Assembly: GCF_000015665.1 (NCBI RefSeq)
Contig: NC_008817.1
Span: 1,240,001-1,304,000 of the forward strand
Source of the DNA: Prochlorococcus marinus str. MIT 9515
Lineage (GTDB): Bacteria; Cyanobacteriota; Cyanobacteriia; PCC-6307; Cyanobiaceae
DNA length: 64,000 nucleotides
Direction of reading: 5' to 3'
In this document: positions 56,296 to 64,000 of the stretch, piece by piece
Numbering within the stretch: the first letter of the stretch is position 1
How the letters are laid out: each line of letters begins with the position of its first letter
The notes under the pieces: generated by a model
Databases searched by the model: none
What the model was told of the DNA's origin: nothing
Seen by the model: the letters and a program-made list of their open reading frames with translations, nothing else
Position numbers and translations under genes: made by a program

Positions 56296-57672
56296 ATGGT
56301 TTGCGAAAGCAACAATAAGTCATATCTTAAATCCCAAAATTTAAAGATTATTGGCAAAAATAGCTTAAGAGGGAATGTAAAAATAAGTGGTGCAAAGAAT
56401 TCTGCATTAGTATTACTTGCAGCATCATTACTAACTGACGAAAAAATCATTTTAGATAATGTTCCTCTTCTGACTGATATTGAGAAAATGGGTAATATTC
56501 TTAAGAATTTAGGAGTAAAATTACATAATAAAGATCATCAATTAATAATTGATTCAAAAAATATATCCATACAAGAACTTCCATATGAGCTTGTAAATGG
56601 ATTAAGAGCTAGTTTCTTTTGTATAGGAGCATTATTAACAAGATTTGGAAAGGCTTCACTACCTTTACCCGGTGGCTGTAATATTGGTGAAAGACCTATA
56701 AACGAGCACATAAATGGGCTAAGGGCACTAGGTGCAGAAATTATTATTGAAAAAGAAGTCGTAAAAGCAAAACTAATCAAGAAGAAAAGTAAACTATTTG
56801 GTGCAAATATCAGATTAAATTGTCCCAGTGTTGGAGCTACTGAAACATTAATAATGGCAGCATCCTTAGCAGAAGGTAGAACTATAATAGAAAATGCGGC
56901 AAGGGAGCCTGAAATACAAGACTTATGTCAGATGTTAAATAAAATGGGTGCAAAAATTTATGGTGCAGGTAAAGAAAAAATAATTATTGATGGAGTTCAA
57001 AAACTTCATGGATGTTCTCACAAAGTAATTCCTGATAGAATAGAAGCTGGAACTTTTTTAATAGCAGCTGCTGCAACTTCATCCTCAATTACAATCTCTC
57101 CAGTAATCCCAAATCACTTAGAGGCAGTATTAAATAAGTTAGAAGAGAGTGGAAGTAAAATAGAAAAAAAAGGAAATTCGATTTCAATATCTGGGAAAAG
57201 TATCAAAGCTGTAAAAATCAAAACTGCTCCATTTCCAGGATTTCCTACAGACCTTCAAGCTCCATTCATGGCTCTTATGACTATAGCTAAAGGAACATCA
57301 ATGATCTCTGAAAGAATTTTTGAAAACAGAATGCATCACGTTAACCTATTAAATCAAATGGGGGCTGCCATAACAGTGGATGACAATACAGCGATTATAA
57401 ATGGAGTTAAGAAATTAAAAGGAATGAATTTAGTTGGTTCAGACTTGAGATCCTCAGCCGCGTTAATAATAGCTGCTTTAATTTCTGAAAATATTAGTCA
57501 TATTTATGGTCTTGAGCATTTAGACAGAGGATATGAAAACTTTGAGTTTAAGTTAACCAAACTAGGAGCAAAAATCATAAGAGAAGTTGACGGTGGAATA
57601 CAAACAAAATCGAAGAATTCTTCTGAGATTCACCCTACCAAAAATTTAGATATAAATTTTAATGTTGCCTAG
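56296..57672 (+). CDS. murA: UDP-N-acetylglucosamine 1-carboxyvinyltransferase
   Basis: The 458-residue enzyme starts peptidoglycan synthesis by transferring enolpyruvate to UDP-GlcNAc. It begins with a short tail and then ISGAKNSALVLLAASLL near residue 30 with the conserved KN, the active loop LPGGCNIGERPINEH near 125 with the catalytic Cys, RIEAGTFLIAAA near 252 and APFPGFPTDLQAPFMAL near 315. The terminal 25 residues are lysine- and serine-rich. Length is slightly above the usual 420. Confidence 0.95.
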   Translation: MVCESNNKSYLKSQNLKIIGKNSLRGNVKISGAKNSALVLLAASLLTDEKIILDNVPLLTDIEKMGNILKNLGVKLHNKDHQLIIDSKNISIQELPYELVNGLRASFFCIGALLTRFGKASLPLPGGCNIGERPINEHINGLRALGAEIIIEKEVVKAKLIKKKSKLFGANIRLNCPSVGATETLIMAASLAEGRTIIENAAREPEIQDLCQMLNKMGAKIYGAGKEKIIIDGVQKLHGCSHKVIPDRIEAGTFLIAAAATSSSITISPVIPNHLEAVLNKLEESGSKIEKKGNSISISGKSIKAVKIKTAPFPGFPTDLQAPFMALMTIAKGTSMISERIFENRMHHVNLLNQMGAAITVDDNTAIINGVKKLKGMNLVGSDLRSSAALIIAALISENISHIYGLEHLDRGYENFEFKLTKLGAKIIREVDGGIQTKSKNSSEIHPTKNLDINFNVA

Positions 57673-57673
57673 T

Positions 57674-57784
57674 TCAAACATAAGCTACGTTTGCTAACGA
57701 AACACACCCTAAAAATATAAAAGATAATACTAAAAAACGAACTGACCAATATTTATTTAAACCTTTGATATTTAAATTTTTCAT
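57674..57784 (-). CDS. Micro membrane protein, 36 aa
   Basis: The frame starts with ATG at 57784 and reads 36 residues: a basic head KNLNIKGLNKYWSVR, then one hydrophobic span RFLVLSFIFLGCVSLANVAYV. It ends 2 bases after the murA stop. The ATG overlaps the stop of the next upstream micro-gene (ATGA), strongly suggesting that both are real and coupled. A single-pass membrane peptide is inferred; no family is recognised. Confidence 0.55.
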   Translation of the reverse strand: MKNLNIKGLNKYWSVRFLVLSFIFLGCVSLANVAYV

Positions 57785-57900
57785 ACCCAAGTACCATTGC
57801 TAGAACCGAAAGCTGTAAGAATTGCTACTGCTATAAAAAGGTATGGAGCAAACTTGAAGGATAAATTTTGAGTTTTGTTTTTTGTCTTAAAGGATGTCAT
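57781..57900 (-). CDS. Micro membrane protein, 39 aa
   Basis: ATG at 57900 opens a 39-residue frame with a polar basic head (TSFKTKNKTQNLSFKFA) and a hydrophobic span (PYLFIAVAILTAFGSS) near the C-terminus. It overlaps the next micro-gene in ATGA. Small single-span proteins are common partners of photosynthetic and respiratory complexes in cyanobacteria, but nothing here names one. TATT-rich sequence just upstream (57918-57945 on plus) could hold its promoter. Confidence 0.55.
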   Translation of the reverse strand: MTSFKTKNKTQNLSFKFAPYLFIAVAILTAFGSSNGTWV

Positions 57901-58196
57901 CTTTACTCTGTAATTACAAAGGAATATAACATAATACAACTATTTGTGAAGCTTAATTTAGTCAAATCCTTACAATATCCCAGATAAGTACCAATAATGT
58001 GTCGAAACTGTGTAGGAGTTCACATTTTTTGCAAATATTGCCTTCGAAAGATTTTCGATTTAAAGCTTCATTTTTATATCGTTGATTATTTCTACTGATT
58101 GATAAACAAACAAGATAAATTTGTATAAAGCAGAGAAAGTAGTCAATAAATTAAATTTTGTTATAATAAAAAAGTTGTTTATTCTTCAAAAGCCTT
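57901..58196. other. Intergenic region upstream of tRNA-Leu
   Basis: About 296 bases between the divergent micro-gene and tRNA-Leu. A TATAAT at 58162-58167, 30 bases before the tRNA, is a reasonable -10 element, without a clear -35. A 33-codon frame with two CxxC pairs (57997-58098) is noted in the findings. Nothing else is recognised. Confidence 0.5.
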
Positions 58197-58278
58197 GGGA
58201 GCGTGGTGGAATTGGTAGACGCACCGCACTCAAAATGCGGCACCTTCGGGTTTGTCGGTTCAAGTCCGACCGCTCCCA
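58197..58278 (+). tRNA. tRNA-Leu (CAA)
   Basis: An 82-nt type II cloverleaf: acceptor GGGAGCG/CGCTCCC, D arm GGAATTGGTAGACGC, anticodon stem CCGCA/TGCGG with loop CTCAAAA (anticodon CAA, 58231-58233), a variable arm with a CACCTTCGGGTTTG-like stem and T arm CGGTTCAAGTCCG. CCA is not encoded. It ends only 5 bases before the argD ATG. Confidence 0.97.
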
Positions 58279-58283
58279 CTTTA

Positions 58284-59459
58284 ATGAATACCTATACAAG
58301 GTTTAATATATCTTTTAAAAAGGGCGAAGGATGCTGGCTTTGGGACACAAGAGGTAAGAAATATCTTGATGCAGTTGCTGGGATAGCAACATGTAGTCTT
58401 GGGCATAGCGATAGAATCCTTAGAAAAAAGTTAGTAGCTCAACTAAAAAAACTACAACATATTTCTAATCTCTATAAAATTGAAGAGCAAGAAGAATTAA
58501 GTAAATATCTTACTAAGCAGAGTTGTGCAGAAAGTGTTTTTTTCTGTAACAGTGGAGCCGAGGCGAATGAGTCAGCAATTAAATTAATTAAAAAATTCGG
58601 CAACAAAATATATACAGGTAAAGAGACTTTTATTCTTGCAGCTGAGTCAAGTTTTCATGGAAGAACACTCGCGACTTTAAGTGCAACTGGTCAGCCCAAA
58701 TACCAAAAAGGTTTTGAGCCAATGGTAAAAGGATTTAAGTTTTTTAAATATAACGATATTGCTTCAGTGAAAAAATTATTTGATGAATGTCAAAAAAACG
58801 ACCAAAAAGTTTCCGGAGTTTTAATTGAACCTATCCAAGGAGAAGGAGGAGTAATACCTGGAGATAAATTATTTTTCAAAGATTTAAGAAAACTTTGCAC
58901 TCAAAATAATTCTCTTTTAATTCTCGATGAAGTTCAGAGTGGGGTAGGAAGAACTGGCAAAATGTGGGGGTATGAGACTCTAGGAATCGAACCTGATGGA
59001 TTCACACTAGCCAAAGGATTAGGAGGAGGTCATGCCATTGGTGCTCTCTTAGTAAAAGAAAAAGCTAACATTTTCTCTCCCGGGGATCATGCAAGTACCT
59101 TTGGGGGCAATCCCTTTGCTTGTAGAGCTGCTCTGACCGTTTTGGAAGAAATTACACGACGTAAAATTCTTAATAATGTTATTTCAAGAGGTAACCAATT
59201 AAATGAAGGGTTTATAAAACTTTCAGATAAATTTCCTAATATTATTAATGGGATTAGAGGAATTGGATTAATACAAGGTCTAGTTATAAATAATTCATAT
59301 ACTGATCCAAAAACGATTACCCTCAAAGCTTTTGATAAAGGTTTACTTTTGGTACCCGCCGGAGGAAATGTGGTTAGGTTTGTTCCACCATTGATAATTT
59401 CGCGAAATGAAATCAAAATACTTCTTAAGAAGTTGAATTTAATTTTTGAAGAACTGTAA
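58284..59459 (+). CDS. argD: Acetylornithine aminotransferase
   Basis: The 391-residue PLP enzyme makes N-acetylornithine in arginine synthesis. It begins MNTYTRFNISFKKGEGCWLWD; the frame continues upstream through the tRNA-Leu gene, so earlier starts are rejected. Blocks are SVFFCNSGAEANESAIKLI near 78, SSFHGRTLATLSATGQ near 112, IEPIQGEGGV near 165, LILDEVQSGVGRTGKMWGYE near 190 and the PLP lysine in FTLAKGLGGGHAIGALL near 225. Co-transcription with tRNA-Leu is likely. Confidence 0.95.
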   Translation: MNTYTRFNISFKKGEGCWLWDTRGKKYLDAVAGIATCSLGHSDRILRKKLVAQLKKLQHISNLYKIEEQEELSKYLTKQSCAESVFFCNSGAEANESAIKLIKKFGNKIYTGKETFILAAESSFHGRTLATLSATGQPKYQKGFEPMVKGFKFFKYNDIASVKKLFDECQKNDQKVSGVLIEPIQGEGGVIPGDKLFFKDLRKLCTQNNSLLILDEVQSGVGRTGKMWGYETLGIEPDGFTLAKGLGGGHAIGALLVKEKANIFSPGDHASTFGGNPFACRAALTVLEEITRRKILNNVISRGNQLNEGFIKLSDKFPNIINGIRGIGLIQGLVINNSYTDPKTITLKAFDKGLLLVPAGGNVVRFVPPLIISRNEIKILLKKLNLIFEEL

Positions 59460-59471
59460 GCTTTAGAGGAT

Positions 59472-60704
59472 TTGAAAAAAGAAAACTTTAAGAATTTTGA
59501 TTTGCTTTCACCTAAATTTGAGAGACAAAATATTCACTTAGGATTATCAAGAATTAAAAAAGCGCTTAAGAAATTAAATGATCCTTGCAAAAACATCCCA
59601 GCTATTCAAGTTGTTGGAACAAATGGGAAAGGTTCGATTACTGCTTTTATAGAAAATATTCTTTATGAAGAGAAAAAGAATATTGGGGTTACCACTTCGC
59701 CTCACCTTTTAGATATATGTGAAAGGATCAGAGTGAATAAAGAAAATATTCATAAAGAAGAATTTGAGAGCTTATTTAAGAAAATTGCAACTTATCTTTC
59801 AATCTATAAATTATCCCCTTTTGAACAGATTATTTGCTGTGCACTAGTTTTTTTTGATATGAAAAAAGTCGATTTATTGATACTTGAAGCTGGTTTAGGT
59901 GGAAGATTAGATGCAACTACAGCTCATAATCTAAGACCAATAATTGCCATTGGAAATATAGATTTAGACCACAAAGAGTATCTTGGAGATTCGATAGAAA
60001 AAATTACCAAGGAAAAAGTTGCTGTAATTGAAAAAAATGCATTTGTTATTTCTTTTCGTCAAAAAACTAAAGTTGAGGAAATAATTAAAGCAAGAGCCAA
60101 AAAAGTAGGTGCACAAATCATATGGAAGGAATCACTATCTAATGAAATTGAACTTGGTTTAAATGGAGCTTTTCAAAGACAAAATGCCGCAGTTGCTATT
60201 GGAGTAATTGAGGCACTAAATAATTTAGGGTTCAATGTCAGAGAATGTTCCATTAAGGAAGGACTTAAGAACACAAAATGGAATGGGAGGTTAGAAATAA
60301 TTAATTGTTTAAATAAAAAGATACTTGTCGATTCTGCACATAATTACTCTGCGGCAATGGCTCTTTCAGAGGAAAGAAAAACTTGGAATAATCAAGAGGA
60401 AGGTGTCTATTGGATTTTAGGGGTCCAAAAAAGTAAAGACATTGTATCTATGCTAAAAGTTCTTATTAAAAAAAATGATCACATATTATTAGTTCCTGTT
60501 CCTAATCAAACTTGTTGGAGATTAGAGGATCTTTTAGATAATGCTGAACTTGAAAATTTAAATATAATAGATTTTGAAAAAATTGATTATGCTTTTAATT
60601 ATCTTTTGGAACTTAGAACATGGCCAAAATGTCATCCCGTACTAACTGGCTCAATTTTTTTAGTCTCTGAGTTTATTAAATTCGCAAATAATCAAAATTA
60701 TTAA
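59472..60704 (+). CDS. folC: Folylpolyglutamate synthase / dihydrofolate synthase (TTG start)
   Basis: The 410-residue ligase adds glutamates to folates. It has IPAIQVVGTNGKGSITAFIENIL near residue 40, TSPHLLDICERIRVN near 75, LILEAGLGGRLDATTAH near 138, NIDLDHKEYLG near 162 and VDSAHNYSAAMALS near 285. TTG at 59472 follows an AGAGGA too closely for a good ribosome site, so an internal TTG at 59502 is possible. It follows argD by 12 bases and converges with an oxidoreductase gene with 4 bases overlap. Confidence 0.92.
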   Translation: MKKENFKNFDLLSPKFERQNIHLGLSRIKKALKKLNDPCKNIPAIQVVGTNGKGSITAFIENILYEEKKNIGVTTSPHLLDICERIRVNKENIHKEEFESLFKKIATYLSIYKLSPFEQIICCALVFFDMKKVDLLILEAGLGGRLDATTAHNLRPIIAIGNIDLDHKEYLGDSIEKITKEKVAVIEKNAFVISFRQKTKVEEIIKARAKKVGAQIIWKESLSNEIELGLNGAFQRQNAAVAIGVIEALNNLGFNVRECSIKEGLKNTKWNGRLEIINCLNKKILVDSAHNYSAAMALSEERKTWNNQEEGVYWILGVQKSKDIVSMLKVLIKKNDHILLVPVPNQTCWRLEDLLDNAELENLNIIDFEKIDYAFNYLLELRTWPKCHPVLTGSIFLVSEFIKFANNQNY

Positions 60705-62056
60705 AGATTAAAGTCATCTTTTATTTCCCATCCTTCCAATTTCCCAGGATTTAACAACCCTTTAGGATCGAATTTTAATTTTGCTTTTACTTGATCAGAA
60801 TCAATAACACCTAAGCCACCCGCCTCAACAGTTAATACATGAGGATTAAAAATAATTGCTCCAAGTTTTTTACAATGATCAATTATTAGATACAATTGCT
60901 CTTCACTATGCCATTTTAATACTGGCAATGCAGCTAATCTTGGAACTCCTTGTTGAGAGACAGCTTCAATATGCCAGAGAATATTCGTACCCCATTTTTC
61001 TTTCAAAGAATTAATTAATTCCAATTCCTTATTTAAAGGTAAAAGCATCTGTAAATATGTCCAATTTTTATCCTTTGCCCTCATGTGAAGGGTTGTATGG
61101 TTCCATACGACCTCAGAGATTCCATTTGATAATTGATCTTCTTCTCCCAGTAAAAAAGATTCCACTCCATATTTTTTACAAATTAGTTCAATAGTTTTTA
61201 TACCCCCAAGCGTTGATTGAATTAAAATTTTATGGCTTTTAGATTCACCTTTAAACCAAATTGGCATTTTATCAACAATCCCTTTCTCGAGAATTGCACC
61301 AAGTTTCAAGTCTATAGCTGCAATAAGGCATGTTTTTAATATTTCTATTGTCTTAAATAACTCTTCGCAGTCAATTACTAAGGAATACCACTTACGTTTA
61401 ATATCTGTTGCGATTAATAATGAGGTAATAATTCCATTCGTTCCATAAGCATGATTTAAAGGTTCTGATTCTTCAGCATCAAATTTTAATAATTTTGGTT
61501 CTTCATTCATTGTCACCGCTTCAAGACCCATGACATTTCCGGGATCTCTTAAAAATCCCCATCTAATTGATCCAATCCCCCCTGAACCTCCTGCAATAAA
61601 ACCACCTATAGTTGCAGTTTTAAAAGTACTGGGCAGTAACCTTAATTCTCTTCCAAATCTTTCTAGTTGTTTATTTAAATCTCCCATTAAACATCCGGAT
61701 TGTACCTTTACAAAACCTGTATCAGGATAAAATTCTTCTAATTTATTTAGGAAATTCATTTGCATAACAATTCCCTTAAATAAAGGTACTGCTTGTCCAT
61801 AATTACCTGTCCCTGAACCTCTCAAAGTGAGAGGAATATTTAGTTCCCAACAAATTTCTGCTACTTTCAAAACTGCATTTTTATCAATAGGTCTTACTAC
61901 TAAATCAGCAATACATCCATCTAATTTCTCTTCAAGAATAGGAGAATAATTATAAAAATCTTTTGAAAGTCTTTTTACATCCGAATGACTTTCAATAATC
62001 TCTAAATTATCTATTTTTTTAAATTTTTCTATTAATTTTGTTTTTCTTGATGACAT
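60701..62056 (-). CDS. FAD-binding oxidoreductase (glycolate-oxidase GlcD-like)
   Basis: The 451-residue flavoprotein belongs to the VAO/PCMH type. The FAD-binding domain shows PLTLRGSGTGNYGQAVPLFKGIVM near residue 78 and LPSTFKTATIGGFIAGGSGGIGSIRWG near 140. The C-terminal cap ends with LKFDPKGLLNPGKLEGW, a common end for GlcD and D-lactate dehydrogenases. Without iron-sulfur or accessory subunits nearby the substrate is uncertain; glycolate is plausible for a photorespiring cyanobacterium. It lies 37 bases downstream of the amidohydrolase gene. Confidence 0.85.
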   Translation of the reverse strand: MSSRKTKLIEKFKKIDNLEIIESHSDVKRLSKDFYNYSPILEEKLDGCIADLVVRPIDKNAVLKVAEICWELNIPLTLRGSGTGNYGQAVPLFKGIVMQMNFLNKLEEFYPDTGFVKVQSGCLMGDLNKQLERFGRELRLLPSTFKTATIGGFIAGGSGGIGSIRWGFLRDPGNVMGLEAVTMNEEPKLLKFDAEESEPLNHAYGTNGIITSLLIATDIKRKWYSLVIDCEELFKTIEILKTCLIAAIDLKLGAILEKGIVDKMPIWFKGESKSHKILIQSTLGGIKTIELICKKYGVESFLLGEEDQLSNGISEVVWNHTTLHMRAKDKNWTYLQMLLPLNKELELINSLKEKWGTNILWHIEAVSQQGVPRLAALPVLKWHSEEQLYLIIDHCKKLGAIIFNPHVLTVEAGGLGVIDSDQVKAKLKFDPKGLLNPGKLEGWEIKDDFNL

Positions 62057-62093
62057 TAATAATAATTTCCTAACTTAAATATAAACTAATTGA

Positions 62094-63326
62094 TTAGCTA
62101 TACAATTCGCCTTTTATAATGACATCTTTTTTTAAATTACTTGAAAAAATATCTGCCCACTTTTCAGCATCTACTATTACAAAATCAGCAGGACAACCTT
62201 TTTTAATTAACCCATCCCAACTTAGATTTAATAACCTGCTTGGTGCTAACAGCATAGAAGATAAAGTCAATCTTTCCCAAGGACTTAATTGAAGCATCGG
62301 CATTGCACAAGTCATCAAGTAAAAAGGATCATAACTACCAAATGAATACCATGGATCTTGAACATTATCACTTCCAATGGATACATCAACTAATGATTTT
62401 TGTAATTGCTTGATTGGTGCCACTGGTCTATTTAAGGAAGTACTTTTATCATTACGATTAAGCAACCAAAAATTTGTAAGAGGGAGTGCAATTACTTTAA
62501 TATTCTTATCTGCAATTTTTCTTCCCAAATTTAATATTTCATTATCCTTTAGAGATAAAATACTACTTAAATGACTACAAGTTATGGGAACTTTAATATT
62601 TAGTTTTTCAATAGTTTCCAATAATACTTTAATACCCGCTCCAGGCTCAATATTTGATTCATCTATATGAAGGTCAATTTCTAAATTATATTTATCTGCT
62701 AGTAAGAGCATCTTAGAAAGAAAATATTTTACTTTTGCTTTTTTAAAAGGTGGAACAAGAACTCCTCCTAAAATACCATTTTCCTTAGAAAACTTTTTTG
62801 CTAATTCCTCTCCGTTAGTGGTATCCCAAAATTCTAACGGTGATAAAGCTACAAATTGTAATTTCAACTTAGAAGAATATTTTTTTTGCAAATTAAAAAG
62901 TTCACTCCAAATATCATTTTCAAAAGCATCGCTAGTATCAATATGACTTCTTATAGCTCTATAACCATTTTTAAGGGCAAGGTTTAACGATCTTTCAGCT
63001 CTATCTAAAACTTTTTCTGTAGTTCTAGTTATATGCTCTTCTAGATTCACAGATAATGCTTCTTCATAGTTTGATTTGAAATTAGGGAATTCTTGCCAAG
63101 TGAAAGATTTGTCAAGGTGTGAATGAGTTTCAACAAATCTTGGAAATAGAATTTTTTTTGGCTTTGTATTTTCGATATTTATAGGTTTTAATTCAGAAAC
63201 AATTCCCTTTTCCCAAGCAACAAAAACAGAAGCTAAATCCTCAAGATCTACATTGAGGTTATCGGTATATTCTATTTCGCAAAGGCATCTAGGAATAAGA
63301 ACCTCTGAATTCCCTGAAGTATTCAA
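62094..63326 (-). CDS. Amidohydrolase (cytosine deaminase-like)
   Basis: The 410-residue metal-dependent hydrolase shows LFPRFVETHSHLDKSFTW near residue 57 (H-x-H metal ligands), IDLHIDES near 220, ITCSHLSSIL near 250 and VSIGSDNVQDPWYSFGSYDP near 315 with the final Asp. Those blocks match the cytosine deaminase/atrazine-chlorohydrolase branch. A salvage role, or action on a related heterocycle, is inferred. It is upstream of and near the FAD oxidoreductase on the same strand. Confidence 0.82.
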   Translation of the reverse strand: MNTSGNSEVLIPRCLCEIEYTDNLNVDLEDLASVFVAWEKGIVSELKPINIENTKPKKILFPRFVETHSHLDKSFTWQEFPNFKSNYEEALSVNLEEHITRTTEKVLDRAERSLNLALKNGYRAIRSHIDTSDAFENDIWSELFNLQKKYSSKLKLQFVALSPLEFWDTTNGEELAKKFSKENGILGGVLVPPFKKAKVKYFLSKMLLLADKYNLEIDLHIDESNIEPGAGIKVLLETIEKLNIKVPITCSHLSSILSLKDNEILNLGRKIADKNIKVIALPLTNFWLLNRNDKSTSLNRPVAPIKQLQKSLVDVSIGSDNVQDPWYSFGSYDPFYLMTCAMPMLQLSPWERLTLSSMLLAPSRLLNLSWDGLIKKGCPADFVIVDAEKWADIFSSNLKKDVIIKGELYS

Positions 63327-63466
63327 AAAGACTTTTTTTTTTAAGTTAGTTTATTTTAAAACATTAATAAAAGTTAGATAGAAATAAGAAAATAATTAAA
63401 AATTTTCTTAAAAATTTAAATAAGCATGAAATTTTACACGTAAGTTGTTAAATTTATAGATGTGAG

Positions 63467-63539
63467 GCGGGCGTCGCCAAGTGGTTAAGGCAGTGGCTTG
63501 TGGCGCCGCTATTCGGGGGTTCGAATCCCCTCGCTCGCC
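63467..63539 (+). tRNA. tRNA-His (GTG)
   Basis: A 73-nt cloverleaf with acceptor GCGGGCG/CGCTCGC (one G-T), anticodon stem GTGGC/GCCGC around loop TTGTGGC (anticodon GTG) and T arm GGGGGTTCGAATCCCC. The discriminator is C at 63539 and a G at 63466 can serve as the G-1 needed by HisRS. CCA is not encoded. It lies 73 bases before the miaB start. Confidence 0.97.
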
Positions 63540-63612
63540 CTCAAAAATATGACCCCAAGATTATTTAACTTATAATTTTGAATTAACGAATCCCCACAAA
63601 ACTTTTTGCAAC

Positions 63613-64000
63613 GTGTTAACAAAAACAATTCAAGAAGAAAAAAAAACTCCCAAAGATGAGTCTATTGGTAGTTATTGGATTACAACATTCGGTTGTCAAA
63701 TGAATAAGGCTGATTCTGAAAGGATGGCTGGCACCTTAGAAAAAATGGGATATTCAAGAGCTATTGATGAATTAAAAGCTGATTTGGTCTTGTATAACAC
63801 TTGTACAATAAGAGATAGCGCTCAACAAAAAGTTTATAGTTTTTTAGGAAGGCAAATCAAAAGAAAGCATAGTTTACCAAAGTTAAAATTAGTTGTCGCC
63901 GGTTGCCTAGCTCAACAAGAGGGGGAGTCTCTTTTAAGAAGAGTTCCAGAACTAGATTTAATAATGGGGCCTCAACATGTTAATAATCTTGAAAATCTTT
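63613..64000 (+). CDS. miaB: tRNA-2-methylthio-N6-dimethylallyladenosine synthase (3' partial)
   Basis: The radical SAM methylthiotransferase modifies A37 of tRNAs. The window holds the first 129 residues: a short head, then [21 protein letters not shown] with the first iron-sulfur Cys near residue 28, [21 protein letters not shown] with the second Cys near 64, and [11 protein letters not shown] with the third near 97. These belong to the UPF0004 domain; the radical SAM CxxxCxxC lies past the right edge. GTG at 63613 is the best start. Confidence 0.92.
   Translation, partial: MLTKTIQEEKKTPKDESIGSYWITTFGCQMNKADSERMAGTLEKMGYSRAIDELKADLVLYNTCTIRDSAQQKVYSFLGRQIKRKHSLPKLKLVVAGCLAQQEGESLLRRVPELDLIMGPQHVNNLENL

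Noticed and set aside
58203-58283. N-terminal extension of argD reading MVELVDAPHSK
   Set aside because: This stretch is the tRNA-Leu gene translated; the family N-terminus begins at the ATG at 58284.
1-64000. Transposases, integrases, prophage genes
   Set aside because: None were seen in any reading frame, although the island has features of lateral exchange.

Overview
This window reads as a very A+T-rich, gene-dense cyanobacterial chromosome, most likely a high-light-adapted Prochlorococcus or a close relative. The evidence is direct: a nickel superoxide dismutase with its maturation protease and a nickel permease, an ARC6/Ftn2-type division protein, an N-terminally extended cyanobacterial ThiE, DUF3611 and TIGR03792-like proteins, a cyanobacterial LexA-type operator, short intergenic gaps and extreme A/T codon use. 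The exact strain cannot be told from the sequence alone.

Positions 1 to about 21440 form a cell-surface polysaccharide island. It opens with a tandem-domain sugar nucleotidyltransferase cut by the left edge. Next comes a tight cassette of a GT2 glycosyltransferase, a GDPD-like protein, a large membrane-plus-kinase fusion and a HAD phosphatase (1558-5647). Three methyltransferases follow (5928-8992), then divergent rfbA and an rfbC-like gene with two paralogous epimerase/dehydratases (9306-12716), and a membrane-anchored SGNH-like protein. A tRNA-Ala gene, a frameshifted FkbM methyltransferase, two group-1 glycosyltransferases, a GtrA-like protein, and a divergent pair for UDP-glucuronate and UDP-xylose synthesis (18958-21439) complete it. 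Gaps here are long and A/T-rich, while the cassettes themselves are tightly packed.

From about 21470 to the right edge the content is core housekeeping. It includes lexA, argF, ftsH, ribD, cbiET, nadK, pheS, surE, ribF, thiE-thiS, larB, a fused trmD-ispF, era, phoH, rpsP, ffh, an ARC6-like gene, pdhA, a group 2 sigma factor, nnr, mnmA, lnt, an FKBP, sodN-sodX with a nickel permease, trpC, lpdA, a TrmH-type methylase, murA, tRNA-Leu-argD, folC, an FAD oxidoreductase, a cytosine-deaminase-like amidohydrolase, tRNA-His and the start of miaB. Likely operons on the minus strand are era to trmD-ispF to TIGR03792 to larB, ARC6-like to ffh to rpsP to phoH, trmH to lpdA to trpC, and the 83-aa protein to DUF3122 to ribD.

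The observations most worth a second look are as follows. The sodN stop codon is followed, in the same frame and without any ATG/GTG/TTG, by the sodX region that carries the catalytic serine. TrmD and IspF share one uninterrupted frame. The 2852-4900 protein fuses a membrane glycosyltransferase-like part to a uridine-kinase-like domain within a possibly undescribed surface-modification cassette. Two overlapping micro membrane proteins lie at 57674-57900. A tRNA-Leu leaves argD with a 5-nt leader, and an FkbM gene is broken at an A8 tract. No transposase, prophage or CRISPR array was seen.
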